From NCBI GenBank assembly GCA_050116155.1, contig JASFPE010000368.1, positions 1 to 6,085 of the forward strand: 6,085 nucleotides of DNA, read 5' to 3'. The stretch is from G020353355 sp050116155. GTDB lineage: Bacteria; Desulfobacterota; Desulfobacteria; Desulfobacterales; JAHEIW01. Shown here in pieces: positions 1 to 5,675 of the stretch; position 1 is the first letter of the stretch, and each line of letters starts with the position of its first letter. The position numbers were made by a program, and so were the translations under genes. The notes under the pieces were generated by a model. The model saw only the letters and a list, made by a program, of their open reading frames with translations. It was not told the DNA's origin and searched no databases.

Positions 1-445
1 TTTGATCCATCCACTGCGAGGATACACGGCCCTTTATGCGCGCCGGTGTTCCCATGCACAATGATTGTTCCGGAATCTTCATGCCTTCCGCGACCACCGC
101 CCCCGCGCCGATGATCGAAAAATTACCGACTTCGACATCGTTGAGAACCACAGCGTTGTTGCCGATCAATATGTAATCTCCGATATTCATCCCATGAATT
201 ACAGCACCATGCCCGGCGATGACATGATGGCCGATGATCATGTCGCCGTTTCCGTGCACCACGCAATTATCTTCGATGCTGGTATTGTTACCGATGGTAA
301 TTTTGCCGCAATCGCCCCGGATGACCGCTCCGGGCCAGATATTTGATTCTGCGCCGATTTCCACATCGCCGACCACATAGGCTGCCTCACTCACGAAAGC
401 AGTGCGGGCGATTTTAGGATATTTTCCGTTAAACTCTCGAATCAT
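1..445 (-). CDS. Gamma-carbonic-anhydrase-like hexapeptide-repeat protein (C-terminus cut by window)
   Basis: Left-handed beta-helix protein of the CamH/YrdA/PaaY group; 148 residues are visible and the C-terminus lies beyond base 1. Hexapeptide repeats (for example VGDVEIG, ITIGNN, MIIGHH, MNIGDY, VEVGNF) run from about residue 23 to 115. The RGD signature is at residues 43-45. The three zinc/iron-ligand histidines appear as VVH (His64), AGHG (His79) and VIHG (His84), with the five-residue spacing between the last two expected for gamma-class enzymes. The protein ends its helix with the usual GTPAR segment. Members are cytoplasmic trimers that hydrate CO2, while the close relative PaaY is a CoA thioesterase, so a repair thioesterase role next to an acyl-CoA synthetase is an alternative. 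The second of two adjacent ATGs is chosen because AAGGA (451-455) sits 5 nt from it but only 2 nt from the first (446-448). It lies 26 bp after the iron-sulfur gene, probably in the same transcript. Confidence 0.9.
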   Translation of the reverse strand, partial: MIREFNGKYPKIARTAFVSEAAYVVGDVEIGAESNIWPGAVIRGDCGKITIGNNTSIEDNCVVHGNGDMIIGHHVIAGHGAVIHGMNIGDYILIGNNAVVLNDVEVGNFSIIGAGAVVAEGMKIPEQSLCMGTPARIKGRVSSQWMDQ

Positions 446-470
446 CATATTCCTTTTTGTTTTTGGCCAT
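429..470 (-). other. Possible 13-codon leader ORF overlapping the start of the gamma-CA-like gene
   Basis: An ATG at 468-470 opens a 13-codon reading frame (MAKNKKEYDDSRV, then TAA). It has a strong Shine-Dalgarno, AGAAGGAG, at 480-487, with 9 nt spacing. That ribosome site lies inside the last codons of the upstream iron-sulfur gene, whose TAA ends 1 nt before this ATG. The mini-ORF runs across the start codons of the gamma-CA-like gene in another frame and stops about five codons into it. It could couple translation of the two genes or could simply be chance in a short, A-rich spacer. Nothing shows that the peptide is made. Confidence 0.3.
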
Positions 471-471
471 T

Positions 472-1548
472 TTAAACATCTCCTTCTGATTTCTTATTAC
501 GCTTGCCAGCCAGAATGGCCTGGTACAGGTCAAAGGCGCGATCAAAGGGCTCCTGTCTGTTTTCCCTTAGATGCAATTGGATGGCTTCGGTGGGACAGGT
601 GCTGGCACACAATCCGCATCCCAGGCATTTGTCATTATCCACGACCGCCACTTTGGCAACGCTTATGGCGCCTGCAGGGCAGCGTTCCAGACACTGCTCA
701 CAGCCGGTGCAATCGGCTGCATCGATGCGGGCCTCAAACAGGGCATTCATGAATTTGTGTTTGGCTTGTCCGGATTGGGAGATGCCTTTCAGGGAGGCAC
801 AGCAACACGGGCAACAGTTGCAGATATTGGACAGATGCTTGGCATTGGCACCGGCGTGCACCAGTCCGGCTTGATCTGCCTTCTCGATGATGGTGATGGC
901 CTCGTCGGCCGTGATTTCCCGACCGAGTCCGTTTTCGATATAATACTCCGCGGCCACGCCAAAAGATAGACAGGCCTCCAAAGGGGCATCACAACCTCCA
1001 CCGGTCAGATGGGCCTCTTTACGGCAGACGCAATCGGCCACTGCAATTTTTCGGGCCGCACGGATATCCTCTTTAATTTTGTGATACGGCAATAAAACCA
1101 TGTCTGCGGCAATGGTTTCTTCTATGGGTATGACTTTAAATCCCGGTATGTTGCTGGCTCCCATCTCTTTCTGATAGGCAGTATCGTAATATTCTTTAAA
1201 TAGTCGGGCCAGCTCGTCATCGATCTTTTGCACTGAATATTCGTATAGACCAATCATAAACGGGGCGGCATTGTAAAAGGTTTTTCCCTCTCGTTGCAGT
1301 CGAAAAATCAATCCTTTTTGTGACATGGATTCCAATTTTTCGGTCAGTTTATCTGGATTCCATCCCGTGCGCTGCGCGATTTGAGCCGCCTCTTCCGGAA
1401 CCGGACTCAATTGCACCGCAAGCTGTGCTTCTGCTGGCGTAAACAATTTCTTTAGAATCCTGATTTCAACCCCGGAAGCAGTCCGGGGAAATCCCAGCGG
1501 GAAGGTATCCAAAAATTCACGCAGTTTATGGTAAGGTTTGTTTTGCAT
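472..1548 (-). CDS. Winged-helix-like / 4Fe-4S dicluster ferredoxin-domain protein
   Basis: A 358-residue cytoplasmic iron-sulfur protein. Residues about 35-95 look like a winged helix: predicted helices near 38-46, 51-61 and 64-79, then a basic beta-wing around 80-93. A middle cysteine-rich part holds C173, C175, C186 and C193, then a very dense cluster C243, C245, C246, C248, C249 and C250. The C-terminus has two classical [4Fe-4S] ferredoxin motifs, CxxCxxCxxxCP, at C280/C283/C286/C290 and C308/C311/C314/C318. The ferredoxin part should carry electrons. The middle cysteines could bind another cluster or metal. Similar proteins are typical of anaerobic deltaproteobacteria, but no member with a proven function is known to me. 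The N-terminal domain might allow redox-dependent DNA binding or only protein contacts. The start has no clear Shine-Dalgarno, yet the N-terminus (PYHKLREFLDTFPLGFP) fits the family as I recall it. It follows the acyl-CoA synthetase after 107 bp. Confidence 0.88.
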   Translation of the reverse strand: MQNKPYHKLREFLDTFPLGFPRTASGVEIRILKKLFTPAEAQLAVQLSPVPEEAAQIAQRTGWNPDKLTEKLESMSQKGLIFRLQREGKTFYNAAPFMIGLYEYSVQKIDDELARLFKEYYDTAYQKEMGASNIPGFKVIPIEETIAADMVLLPYHKIKEDIRAARKIAVADCVCRKEAHLTGGGCDAPLEACLSFGVAAEYYIENGLGREITADEAITIIEKADQAGLVHAGANAKHLSNICNCCPCCCASLKGISQSGQAKHKFMNALFEARIDAADCTGCEQCLERCPAGAISVAKVAVVDNDKCLGCGLCASTCPTEAIQLHLRENRQEPFDRAFDLYQAILAGKRNKKSEGDV

Positions 1549-1556
1549 GTTAGGTA

Positions 1557-1575
1557 TTCAAAACGCTCGTTTGAA
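1557..1575. promoter_or_regulatory. Imperfect dyad upstream of the iron-sulfur gene (possible operator)
   Basis: TTCAAAACG-CT-CGTTTGAA is an inverted repeat with a single extra A in one arm. It lies 8-27 nt upstream of the start codon of the iron-sulfur gene, in the 107-bp gap after the synthetase gene. That gap has no clear ribosome site and no clear intrinsic terminator. The position would suit a repressor site or an mRNA structure that controls translation. The evidence is symmetry and position only. Confidence 0.25.
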
Positions 1576-1655
1576 ACCCCACCTGGTGGAACAGTTAACC
1601 CCTCGCATAAAACTAACCAAGCGTAAAGTTTTTTCTTCGATCAAACAGGCTTTCG

Positions 1656-3233
1656 TCACGAGACCATGCGGTCCTTGCCTTTCCAGAATTTGGATCGCAT
1701 GGCTTTTTTATCCAGCTTGCCTAGATTTGTCAGCGGAATGGTATCCCAGAACTCCACGGTTTTAGGTGCCATCAGGCTTCCCTTACGATCTTTTACAAAC
1801 TGAATCAGCTCTTCCTCCGAGGCTGATTTATCCTCATGCAAAGCCACCAGCGCCTTTACCTCTTCGCCCCATTTCTCATGGGGCACTCCGATGACGGCCG
1901 CACCTTTGACCGCCGGGTGTTCGAATAAGACATCTTCGATTTCCCGTGGAAAGATATTAAACCCGCCACTGACGATCATATCCTTCTTGCGATCGACGAT
2001 ATACAGGAAACCCTCTTCATCCTGCCGGGCAATATCTCCGCTATACAGCCAGCCATCCTTGAGGGTATCGGCGGTTGCCTCCGGATTCTTGAAATATCCG
2101 GACATGATATTGGCGCAACGCACCACCACCTCACCGGGTTCCCCGCGTTTGACCTCCGCTCCGTTATCATCTACGAGTTTGATTTCGGCATGAAAGGTGG
2201 GGCGCCCGGCGGAACTGAGTATTTCTTTTTCCCGTTGCGGATCTGCCACGATGTGCTCTTCCCTGGATAGTGCACTGAACATCATCGGCGCCTCGGTCTG
2301 CCCGAATAGCTGGGTAAAAATGGGGCCAAATGTATTCAACGCCTGTTTCAGGCGTTCCGGTGCGATAGCCGATGCGCCGTAGATAATGTTGTGCATGCTG
2401 CTGAGATCATATTTTTTCAGATCGGGGTAATCCAGCAGAACATAAATCATGGTCGGAACCAGAAACGTCATGGTCACCTTTTCTTTTTCGATAGTCTCCA
2501 ACAGCACTTTGGGATCGAAGTGATCGATAATCACGCAGCGCCCTTTGCGCAACAACACCGGCAGCATCAGGCATCCGCCGGCATGGGTAAGGGGGGTCGT
2601 GTAGAGGAAGACCTCTTCCCAGCCAAAACCCAGATCCAGCATCTCAATTAGGACGGTGTAGACCCAGGCTCTGTGGGAAAGCATGACGCCCTTGGGCTTA
2701 CCGGTGGTACCTCCGGTGTAGTAGATGCCCACAAGATCCTCGCAATCGATGTCCACTTCAGCGACTTCAGGCGGGTGGCTTTCAATCAGGGTCTGTAAAT
2801 GTAAATGGTCCTCCATCATGGTGGAGGGATCGTCACTGACGCAGATGAAATGTTTGACCGTCTCCAGCTCAAGCAGCATATCTTTTACCCGTGAGGCCAG
2901 ACTTTCGTGATAGATGAGCGTCGTGCATTCCGCCTGATTCATCATGTAGATATGATCCTTGGAACTCAACAGCACCGCCAAAGGAACCCGGATGCCGCCG
3001 ATTTTGGCAATGGCATATTCACAAAAAATGTATTCGGGGCAGTTTGCCATCAGGAAGGCGATTTTATCGCCTTTCTTCAAACCGATTTTCTTTTGCAGAG
3101 CATTGGCAAAACATTTAGCATTATGTCCCATCTCCCTGTAAGTATAGGATTGATCTTTGTAGGTGATCGCCGTTCTGTCACCAAAAAAATCTACACAACG
3201 ATCATAATAGTCACCAATCGACATGGTTATCAT
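1656..3233 (-). CDS. Acyl-CoA synthetase (AMP-forming, class I adenylate-forming enzyme)
   Basis: A 525-residue, full-length member of the ANL superfamily that converts a carboxylic acid, ATP and CoA to acyl-CoA, AMP and PPi. Visible motifs in order: the phosphate-binding loop YTGGTTGKPKGV (172-183); GASA (286-289); LFGQTEAP (309-316), which contacts adenine/AMP; the ribose-binding aspartate in LYSGD (Asp400); the hinge region DRKKDMI (414-420) followed by SGGFNIFPREIE; and the C-terminal catalytic lysine in LGKLDKK (Lys506). All key residues are present, so it should be active. Overall it resembles fatty-acyl or aromatic/alicyclic ligases of the FadD type, but the substrate cannot be read from sequence. 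No signal peptide or membrane segment is seen. The first ATG is preferred over a second one at codon 4 because AAGGGGGA (3241-3248) lies 7 nt upstream. It sits 50 bp downstream of the MaoC gene, consistent with one operon in which it would supply the CoA substrate. Confidence 0.95.
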   Translation of the reverse strand: MITMSIGDYYDRCVDFFGDRTAITYKDQSYTYREMGHNAKCFANALQKKIGLKKGDKIAFLMANCPEYIFCEYAIAKIGGIRVPLAVLLSSKDHIYMMNQAECTTLIYHESLASRVKDMLLELETVKHFICVSDDPSTMMEDHLHLQTLIESHPPEVAEVDIDCEDLVGIYYTGGTTGKPKGVMLSHRAWVYTVLIEMLDLGFGWEEVFLYTTPLTHAGGCLMLPVLLRKGRCVIIDHFDPKVLLETIEKEKVTMTFLVPTMIYVLLDYPDLKKYDLSSMHNIIYGASAIAPERLKQALNTFGPIFTQLFGQTEAPMMFSALSREEHIVADPQREKEILSSAGRPTFHAEIKLVDDNGAEVKRGEPGEVVVRCANIMSGYFKNPEATADTLKDGWLYSGDIARQDEEGFLYIVDRKKDMIVSGGFNIFPREIEDVLFEHPAVKGAAVIGVPHEKWGEEVKALVALHEDKSASEEELIQFVKDRKGSLMAPKTVEFWDTIPLTNLGKLDKKAMRSKFWKGKDRMVS

Positions 3234-3283
3234 TTTGGTTTCCCCCTTATTTTGAAATAATCAGATTCCTTGATGCCGGATGG

Positions 3284-3733
3284 TCAGACCCGCATATGAA
3301 ACATCATCTTGTAGTCAAAGACCATAACCTCCTCATCTCTCTGGTTCTTGACTGTATATCGCCAGGTTTGAACACCCTTGTCGGGTTTGCTGGTTTGCTG
3401 TTTGTCAAGTACTTCTACCACCACCCGAATGGTATCGCCGATCTTAACCGGTGCCGTCATTTTCATGTGGTCCACACCCAGCCACGCAACGGCGGCGTCA
3501 CCTCCGAAACCGGCCATACTTACCAACCCCACTGCCATGCCGAAAATTAGAGGCCCGTGTGCCAGCCGCTCGCCAAACTGTGTCTGGGCGGCATATTCTT
3601 TGTCCATATGCAGGGGATAAAAGTCCATTGTTAACCCTGCCCAGTTCACCAAATGTGTTTCTGTTACGGTAATGGCGGCGGTGGTGTAAATATCGCCGAC
3701 ATTAAAGTCATCACCATATTTTTGTTGTTCCAT
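3284..3733 (-). CDS. MaoC-family hot-dog enoyl-CoA hydratase/dehydratase
   Basis: A 149-residue single hot-dog-fold protein of the MaoC/R-specific enoyl-CoA hydratase family, which adds water to trans-2-enoyl-CoA to give a 3-hydroxyacyl-CoA. The hydratase motif is intact: Asp37 and His42 in DFYPLHMD, followed by FGERLAHGPLIFG (53-65), where the Arg-Leu-Ala-His-Gly segment is typical of the family. The length matches stand-alone members, which act as dimers in the cytoplasm. The start is well supported by GAGGTGA at 3738-3744, five nucleotides from the ATG counted from GAGGTG. It begins 23 bp after the DUF35 gene, and a strong hairpin precedes it. MaoC proteins encoded beside DUF35 and thiolase-like proteins form a hydratase step in steroid side-chain removal (ChsH1-ChsH2); the same logic may apply here. 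A non-catalytic hot-dog binding role is less likely because the catalytic pair is present. Confidence 0.92.
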   Translation of the reverse strand: MEQQKYGDDFNVGDIYTTAAITVTETHLVNWAGLTMDFYPLHMDKEYAAQTQFGERLAHGPLIFGMAVGLVSMAGFGGDAAVAWLGVDHMKMTAPVKIGDTIRVVVEVLDKQQTSKPDKGVQTWRYTVKNQRDEEVMVFDYKMMFHMRV

Positions 3734-3750
3734 GCCTTCACCTCATATAT

Positions 3751-3782
3751 CAAAATTTAGGCCTTTACAGGCCTAAATTTTG
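3751..3782 (-). terminator. Perfect 14-bp hairpin spanning the DUF35 stop codon (possible attenuator or terminator)
   Basis: The arms CAAAATTTAGGCCT and AGGCCTAAATTTTG are exactly complementary, with a four-base loop. On the transcribed strand the structure starts in the last seven codons of the DUF35 gene and includes its TAA stop. It ends six bases before the Shine-Dalgarno of the MaoC gene. The AGGCCT core flanked by A-rich and T-rich stretches resembles a bidirectional intrinsic terminator, but no long U run follows the stem. It could lower readthrough into the downstream genes, protect the upstream mRNA end, or restrict ribosome access to the MaoC start. Confidence 0.55.
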
Positions 3783-4170
3783 GGAGTGTAAAGTCTTCGT
3801 TTAATTTTTCAAAAGTTACTTCCACCGGCATATCACATGTCAGCTGGTCAAGGTCGCATTCTACTATATTGCTCAGCATCTGCACGCCTTCTTCCAGTTT
3901 TATCAGGGCGACGACATATGGGATGTCGTTGATGAACGCCGATGGAGAATTATTCATCACCACGGTATACGAATAAATCGTACCTTTGCCGGAAGCCTCC
4001 ACCCATTCCAGGTTTTTCGAAAAGCAGTGCGGGCAAACCAGGCGCGGATAAAATACATGCTGGCTGCAATCCGGACATTTTTGAATGATCAATCTCTCCT
4101 CACGGGCAGCCTCCCAGAAAGGCATTGCCCAGGGATTGACTTCCGGAACCGGTTTTTGGGGTGCGTCCAT
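3757..4170 (-). CDS. DUF35 zinc-ribbon/OB-fold protein, likely partner of the thiolase-like enzyme
   Basis: A 137-residue protein with the normal DUF35 layout. An N-terminal helix (about 14-27, PWAMPFWEAAREERL) leads into a rubredoxin-like zinc ribbon with Cys32/Cys35 and Cys46/Cys49 in CPDC and CPHC. It is followed by an OB-fold (about 58-135), including GKGTIYSYTVV and the Pro-Tyr segment DIPYVVALIKL. Members are not catalytic alone; they bind thiolase-superfamily subunits and help form the CoA channel, as in BbsA-BbsB, PhlB, the archaeal thiolase/HMG-CoA synthase complex and ChsH2-Ltp2. A thiolase-like gene upstream and a MaoC gene downstream fit this. The start is supported by AAGGAGG (4179-4185), 8 nt away. 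The last codons and the stop are part of a perfect hairpin. It is separated from the thiolase-like gene by a 243-bp gap with a mobile-looking repeat, so whether both share one transcript is uncertain. Confidence 0.93.
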   Translation of the reverse strand: MDAPQKPVPEVNPWAMPFWEAAREERLIIQKCPDCSQHVFYPRLVCPHCFSKNLEWVEASGKGTIYSYTVVMNNSPSAFINDIPYVVALIKLEEGVQMLSNIVECDLDQLTCDMPVEVTFEKLNEDFTLPKFRPVKA

Positions 4171-4248
4171 ATTTTTTTCCTCCTTGGTTTATACTAAATA
4201 ATTTCTTGAGAATTGTATGTTGATATTTTTACCCTCTTCTAGAAATTT

Positions 4249-4408
4249 ATTGAATATTGATGATCTTGTAATAAGTCCTCGATTCGTCATGCCGGACTTG
4301 ATCCGGCATCCAGAACATATTGAAGGTACTGGATTCTGGCTTTCGCCAGAATGACAGGAAAACTGACTGAGTAACTTTTTACAAAACTGCCAAAATTCAA
4401 TATTCAAT
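4249..4408. repeat. MITE-like element with 12-bp terminal inverted repeats
   Basis: ATTGAATATTGA at 4249-4260 and its exact reverse complement TCAATATTCAAT at 4397-4408 bound a stretch of 160 bp. Inside the ends a weaker symmetry continues: TTGTAATAAGT on one side against TTGTAAAAAGTT read from the other. The centre is the cloverleaf repeat at 4286-4355. The element fills most of the 243-bp gap between the thiolase-like and DUF35 genes. No target-site duplication is evident and no transposase is encoded, so it could be a non-autonomous element or a degenerate palindrome. The 72-residue minus-strand ORF across it (4189-4407) is a by-product of the repeat. Confidence 0.45.
4286..4355. repeat. 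REP-like cloverleaf intergenic palindrome
   Basis: The outer arms begin GTCAT and end ATGAC, and meet in ATCCAG/CTGGAT around a short spacer. Each arm contains its own hairpin: GCCGGA-CTTGA-TCCGGC (4291-4307) and ATTCTGGC-TTTC-GCCAGAAT (8-bp stem, 4334-4353). This matches the widespread proteobacterial intergenic repeat of the type GTCATTCCGGC...GGATTCCCGC, whose translation gives strings like HSGESQNP and GCRIKSGMT, both visible here. It probably folds strongly in RNA and may mark or stabilise a transcript end after the thiolase-like gene. Confidence 0.75.
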
Positions 4409-4413
4409 CTTTC

Positions 4414-5598
4414 TTACGGGATCTCATTTCCCAAAATCGTCACCTGCGCGTCCATATAGGTACCACCGGTTGATGTTTCCACGGCAAACTTTGCGTCCGG
4501 TACCTGCCGTTCGCCGGCGCTGCCCATCAACTGGCGGGCTGCCTCGACCAGCAGCGATACACCGCCGCCGGCTCCGATATGTCCTTTGGACAGCATGCCT
4601 CCGTCGGTGGTGCAGGGTATTTTGCCCCCCGGCCAGGTGTCACCGCGCATAAACATTTCGCCGCCGGCACCCCGATCACAGAATCCCAGCTCTTCAAAGG
4701 CAATCAGCTGATAAATGGGATATGAATCGTAGATCTCCGCCACATCGATGTCGTCGGGTATCAGACCGGCTTCTTCAAAGGCCTGTTTAGCGGCCTGGGC
4801 CCAGCCGAATCTGCTGATATCCGCTTCCTGGGAATATACATGATGGGTGACGATGCCTCCTTCTCCCAGAATGTAAGCCGGTTTATCGCGCAGATCTCGG
4901 GCGCGTTCGGCCGAGGTGACGATAAAGGCCGATCCGCCGTCAAACAACATATTTGACATTTTGGCGCGCAATGGCGTGGAAAGCATCTTAGATGCCAATA
5001 CTTCATCGATGGTCAGGGGTTTTCTGAAAAAAGCATTGGGATTGAGCTCGGCCCATTTGCGGTTGGAAACGCATATCGCGGCGAGTTGCTCGTCCGTGCA
5101 CCCGGTTTCGTACTTGTAGCGTGTGGTGGACAAAGCGGCCACGGTGGAGTAATGCTGGCCATAGGGCACTTCCCATTCGGGAGAAATTCCCGAGACGGAA
5201 AAAAGATCGATGCCTCCTTGACCCGTAACACCGGTACCCAGCTTTTCGGAATGAACATATAATACAGCGTTGGCCGTCCCGCTGGCGATCATACTGCCGG
5301 CCATCTGTAAGCCGGTGCTGCTGCTGGATCCACCGGAGAAGATCAAACAGTTTTTCTTACAGTTTTTCAGCCCCAATTCTTCGGCCACCCGCGCTGTGGT
5401 CAATTCTCCAACATAGGAAAAACTGAACATGGCGGCCGTCGGCATGACAAAGTCGATTTCGTCTTTGTCGATGCCCGCATCTTCGATGGCCAGCCTGGCT
5501 GATTCCACGGCATGGTAGATCGCCGGTTTATCTGGAAATCTTCCGGTCGGAACTTCGCCGATGCCGACAATCGCCACTTTACCTTTTAAACCTCCCAT
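4414..5598 (-). CDS. Thiolase-superfamily protein lacking both catalytic cysteines (Ltp2/SCP-x-like; possible acyl-CoA lyase/aldolase)
   Basis: A 394-residue, full-length thiolase-fold protein related to SCP-x thiolases and lipid-transfer proteins. Family features: VAIVGIGEVPTGR (8-20), the active-loop region FSGGSSSSTG (87-96) and MIASG (103-107), the middle block TDEQLAAICVSNRKWAELNP (168-187), EIYDSYP (288-294), LGFCDRGAGG (304-313) and GGMLSKGHIGAGGG (333-346). Counting back from ASG without gaps, the usual nucleophilic cysteine position is Gly90 in a Gly-Ser-rich loop. The second cysteine, normally in CxGGG near the C-terminus, is replaced in ETSTGGT (374-380). His340 of the GH motif is kept, but the following proline is absent. 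Ordinary thiolysis or condensation is therefore doubtful. Ltp2, a cysteine-less relative, is a retro-aldolase that works with a DUF35 domain, and a DUF35 gene follows here. The start is supported by AGGAGG at 5604-5609, 5 nt away. Acetyl-CoA acetyltransferase is the name automatic annotation would probably give. Confidence 0.9.
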   Translation of the reverse strand: MGGLKGKVAIVGIGEVPTGRFPDKPAIYHAVESARLAIEDAGIDKDEIDFVMPTAAMFSFSYVGELTTARVAEELGLKNCKKNCLIFSGGSSSSTGLQMAGSMIASGTANAVLYVHSEKLGTGVTGQGGIDLFSVSGISPEWEVPYGQHYSTVAALSTTRYKYETGCTDEQLAAICVSNRKWAELNPNAFFRKPLTIDEVLASKMLSTPLRAKMSNMLFDGGSAFIVTSAERARDLRDKPAYILGEGGIVTHHVYSQEADISRFGWAQAAKQAFEEAGLIPDDIDVAEIYDSYPIYQLIAFEELGFCDRGAGGEMFMRGDTWPGGKIPCTTDGGMLSKGHIGAGGGVSLLVEAARQLMGSAGERQVPDAKFAVETSTGGTYMDAQVTILGNEIP

Positions 5599-5638
5599 AA
5601 TGACCTCCTGCTTCGATTTTGGTAACTCTTCGCAACTC

Positions 5639-5657
5639 TATCCAAAATAAATGGATA
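5639..5657. promoter_or_regulatory. Short AT-rich dyad upstream of the thiolase-like gene
   Basis: TATCCA-AAATAAA-TGGATA is a 6-bp inverted repeat with a 7-base centre. It lies about 40-60 bp upstream of the thiolase-like start codon in an AT-rich stretch (about 5640-5676), where a promoter would be expected. No convincing -35/-10 pair could be picked. It could be a regulator site, but the arms are short and chance is possible. Confidence 0.2.
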
Positions 5658-5675
5658 ATTTATCTAATTTTATTT

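Noticed and set aside
65..346. 93-residue plus-strand ORF opposite the gamma-CA-like gene
   Set aside because: It is antisense to the hexapeptide-repeat coding sequence. Its His/Asp-rich composition follows from the complementary repeats.
402..969. Overlapping plus-strand ORFs (402-752, 503-874, 571-969) opposite the iron-sulfur gene
   Set aside because: They are antisense to a gene with clear ferredoxin motifs and show no recognisable domain; they are frame shadows.
1606..1655. Possible terminator after the acyl-CoA synthetase gene, suggested by an A/T run
   Set aside because: No stable GC-rich stem precedes the run on the coding strand, so termination is not supported.
2907..3260. 117-residue plus-strand ORF over the start of the acyl-CoA synthetase gene
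   Set aside because: It is antisense to the well-supported synthetase N-terminus, with no family resemblance.
4186..4215. Possible sigma-70 promoter just upstream of the DUF35 gene (TAGTAT/TATAAA-like -10)
   Set aside because: No acceptable -35 element lies at the right distance, and the region is AT-rich enough to give such matches by chance.
4189..4407. 72-residue minus-strand ORF in the gap between the thiolase-like and DUF35 genes
   Set aside because: Its sequence is the translation of the palindromic repeat (HSGESQNP, GCRIKSGMT), which appears as false ORFs in many genomes, and it has no credible ribosome site or domain.
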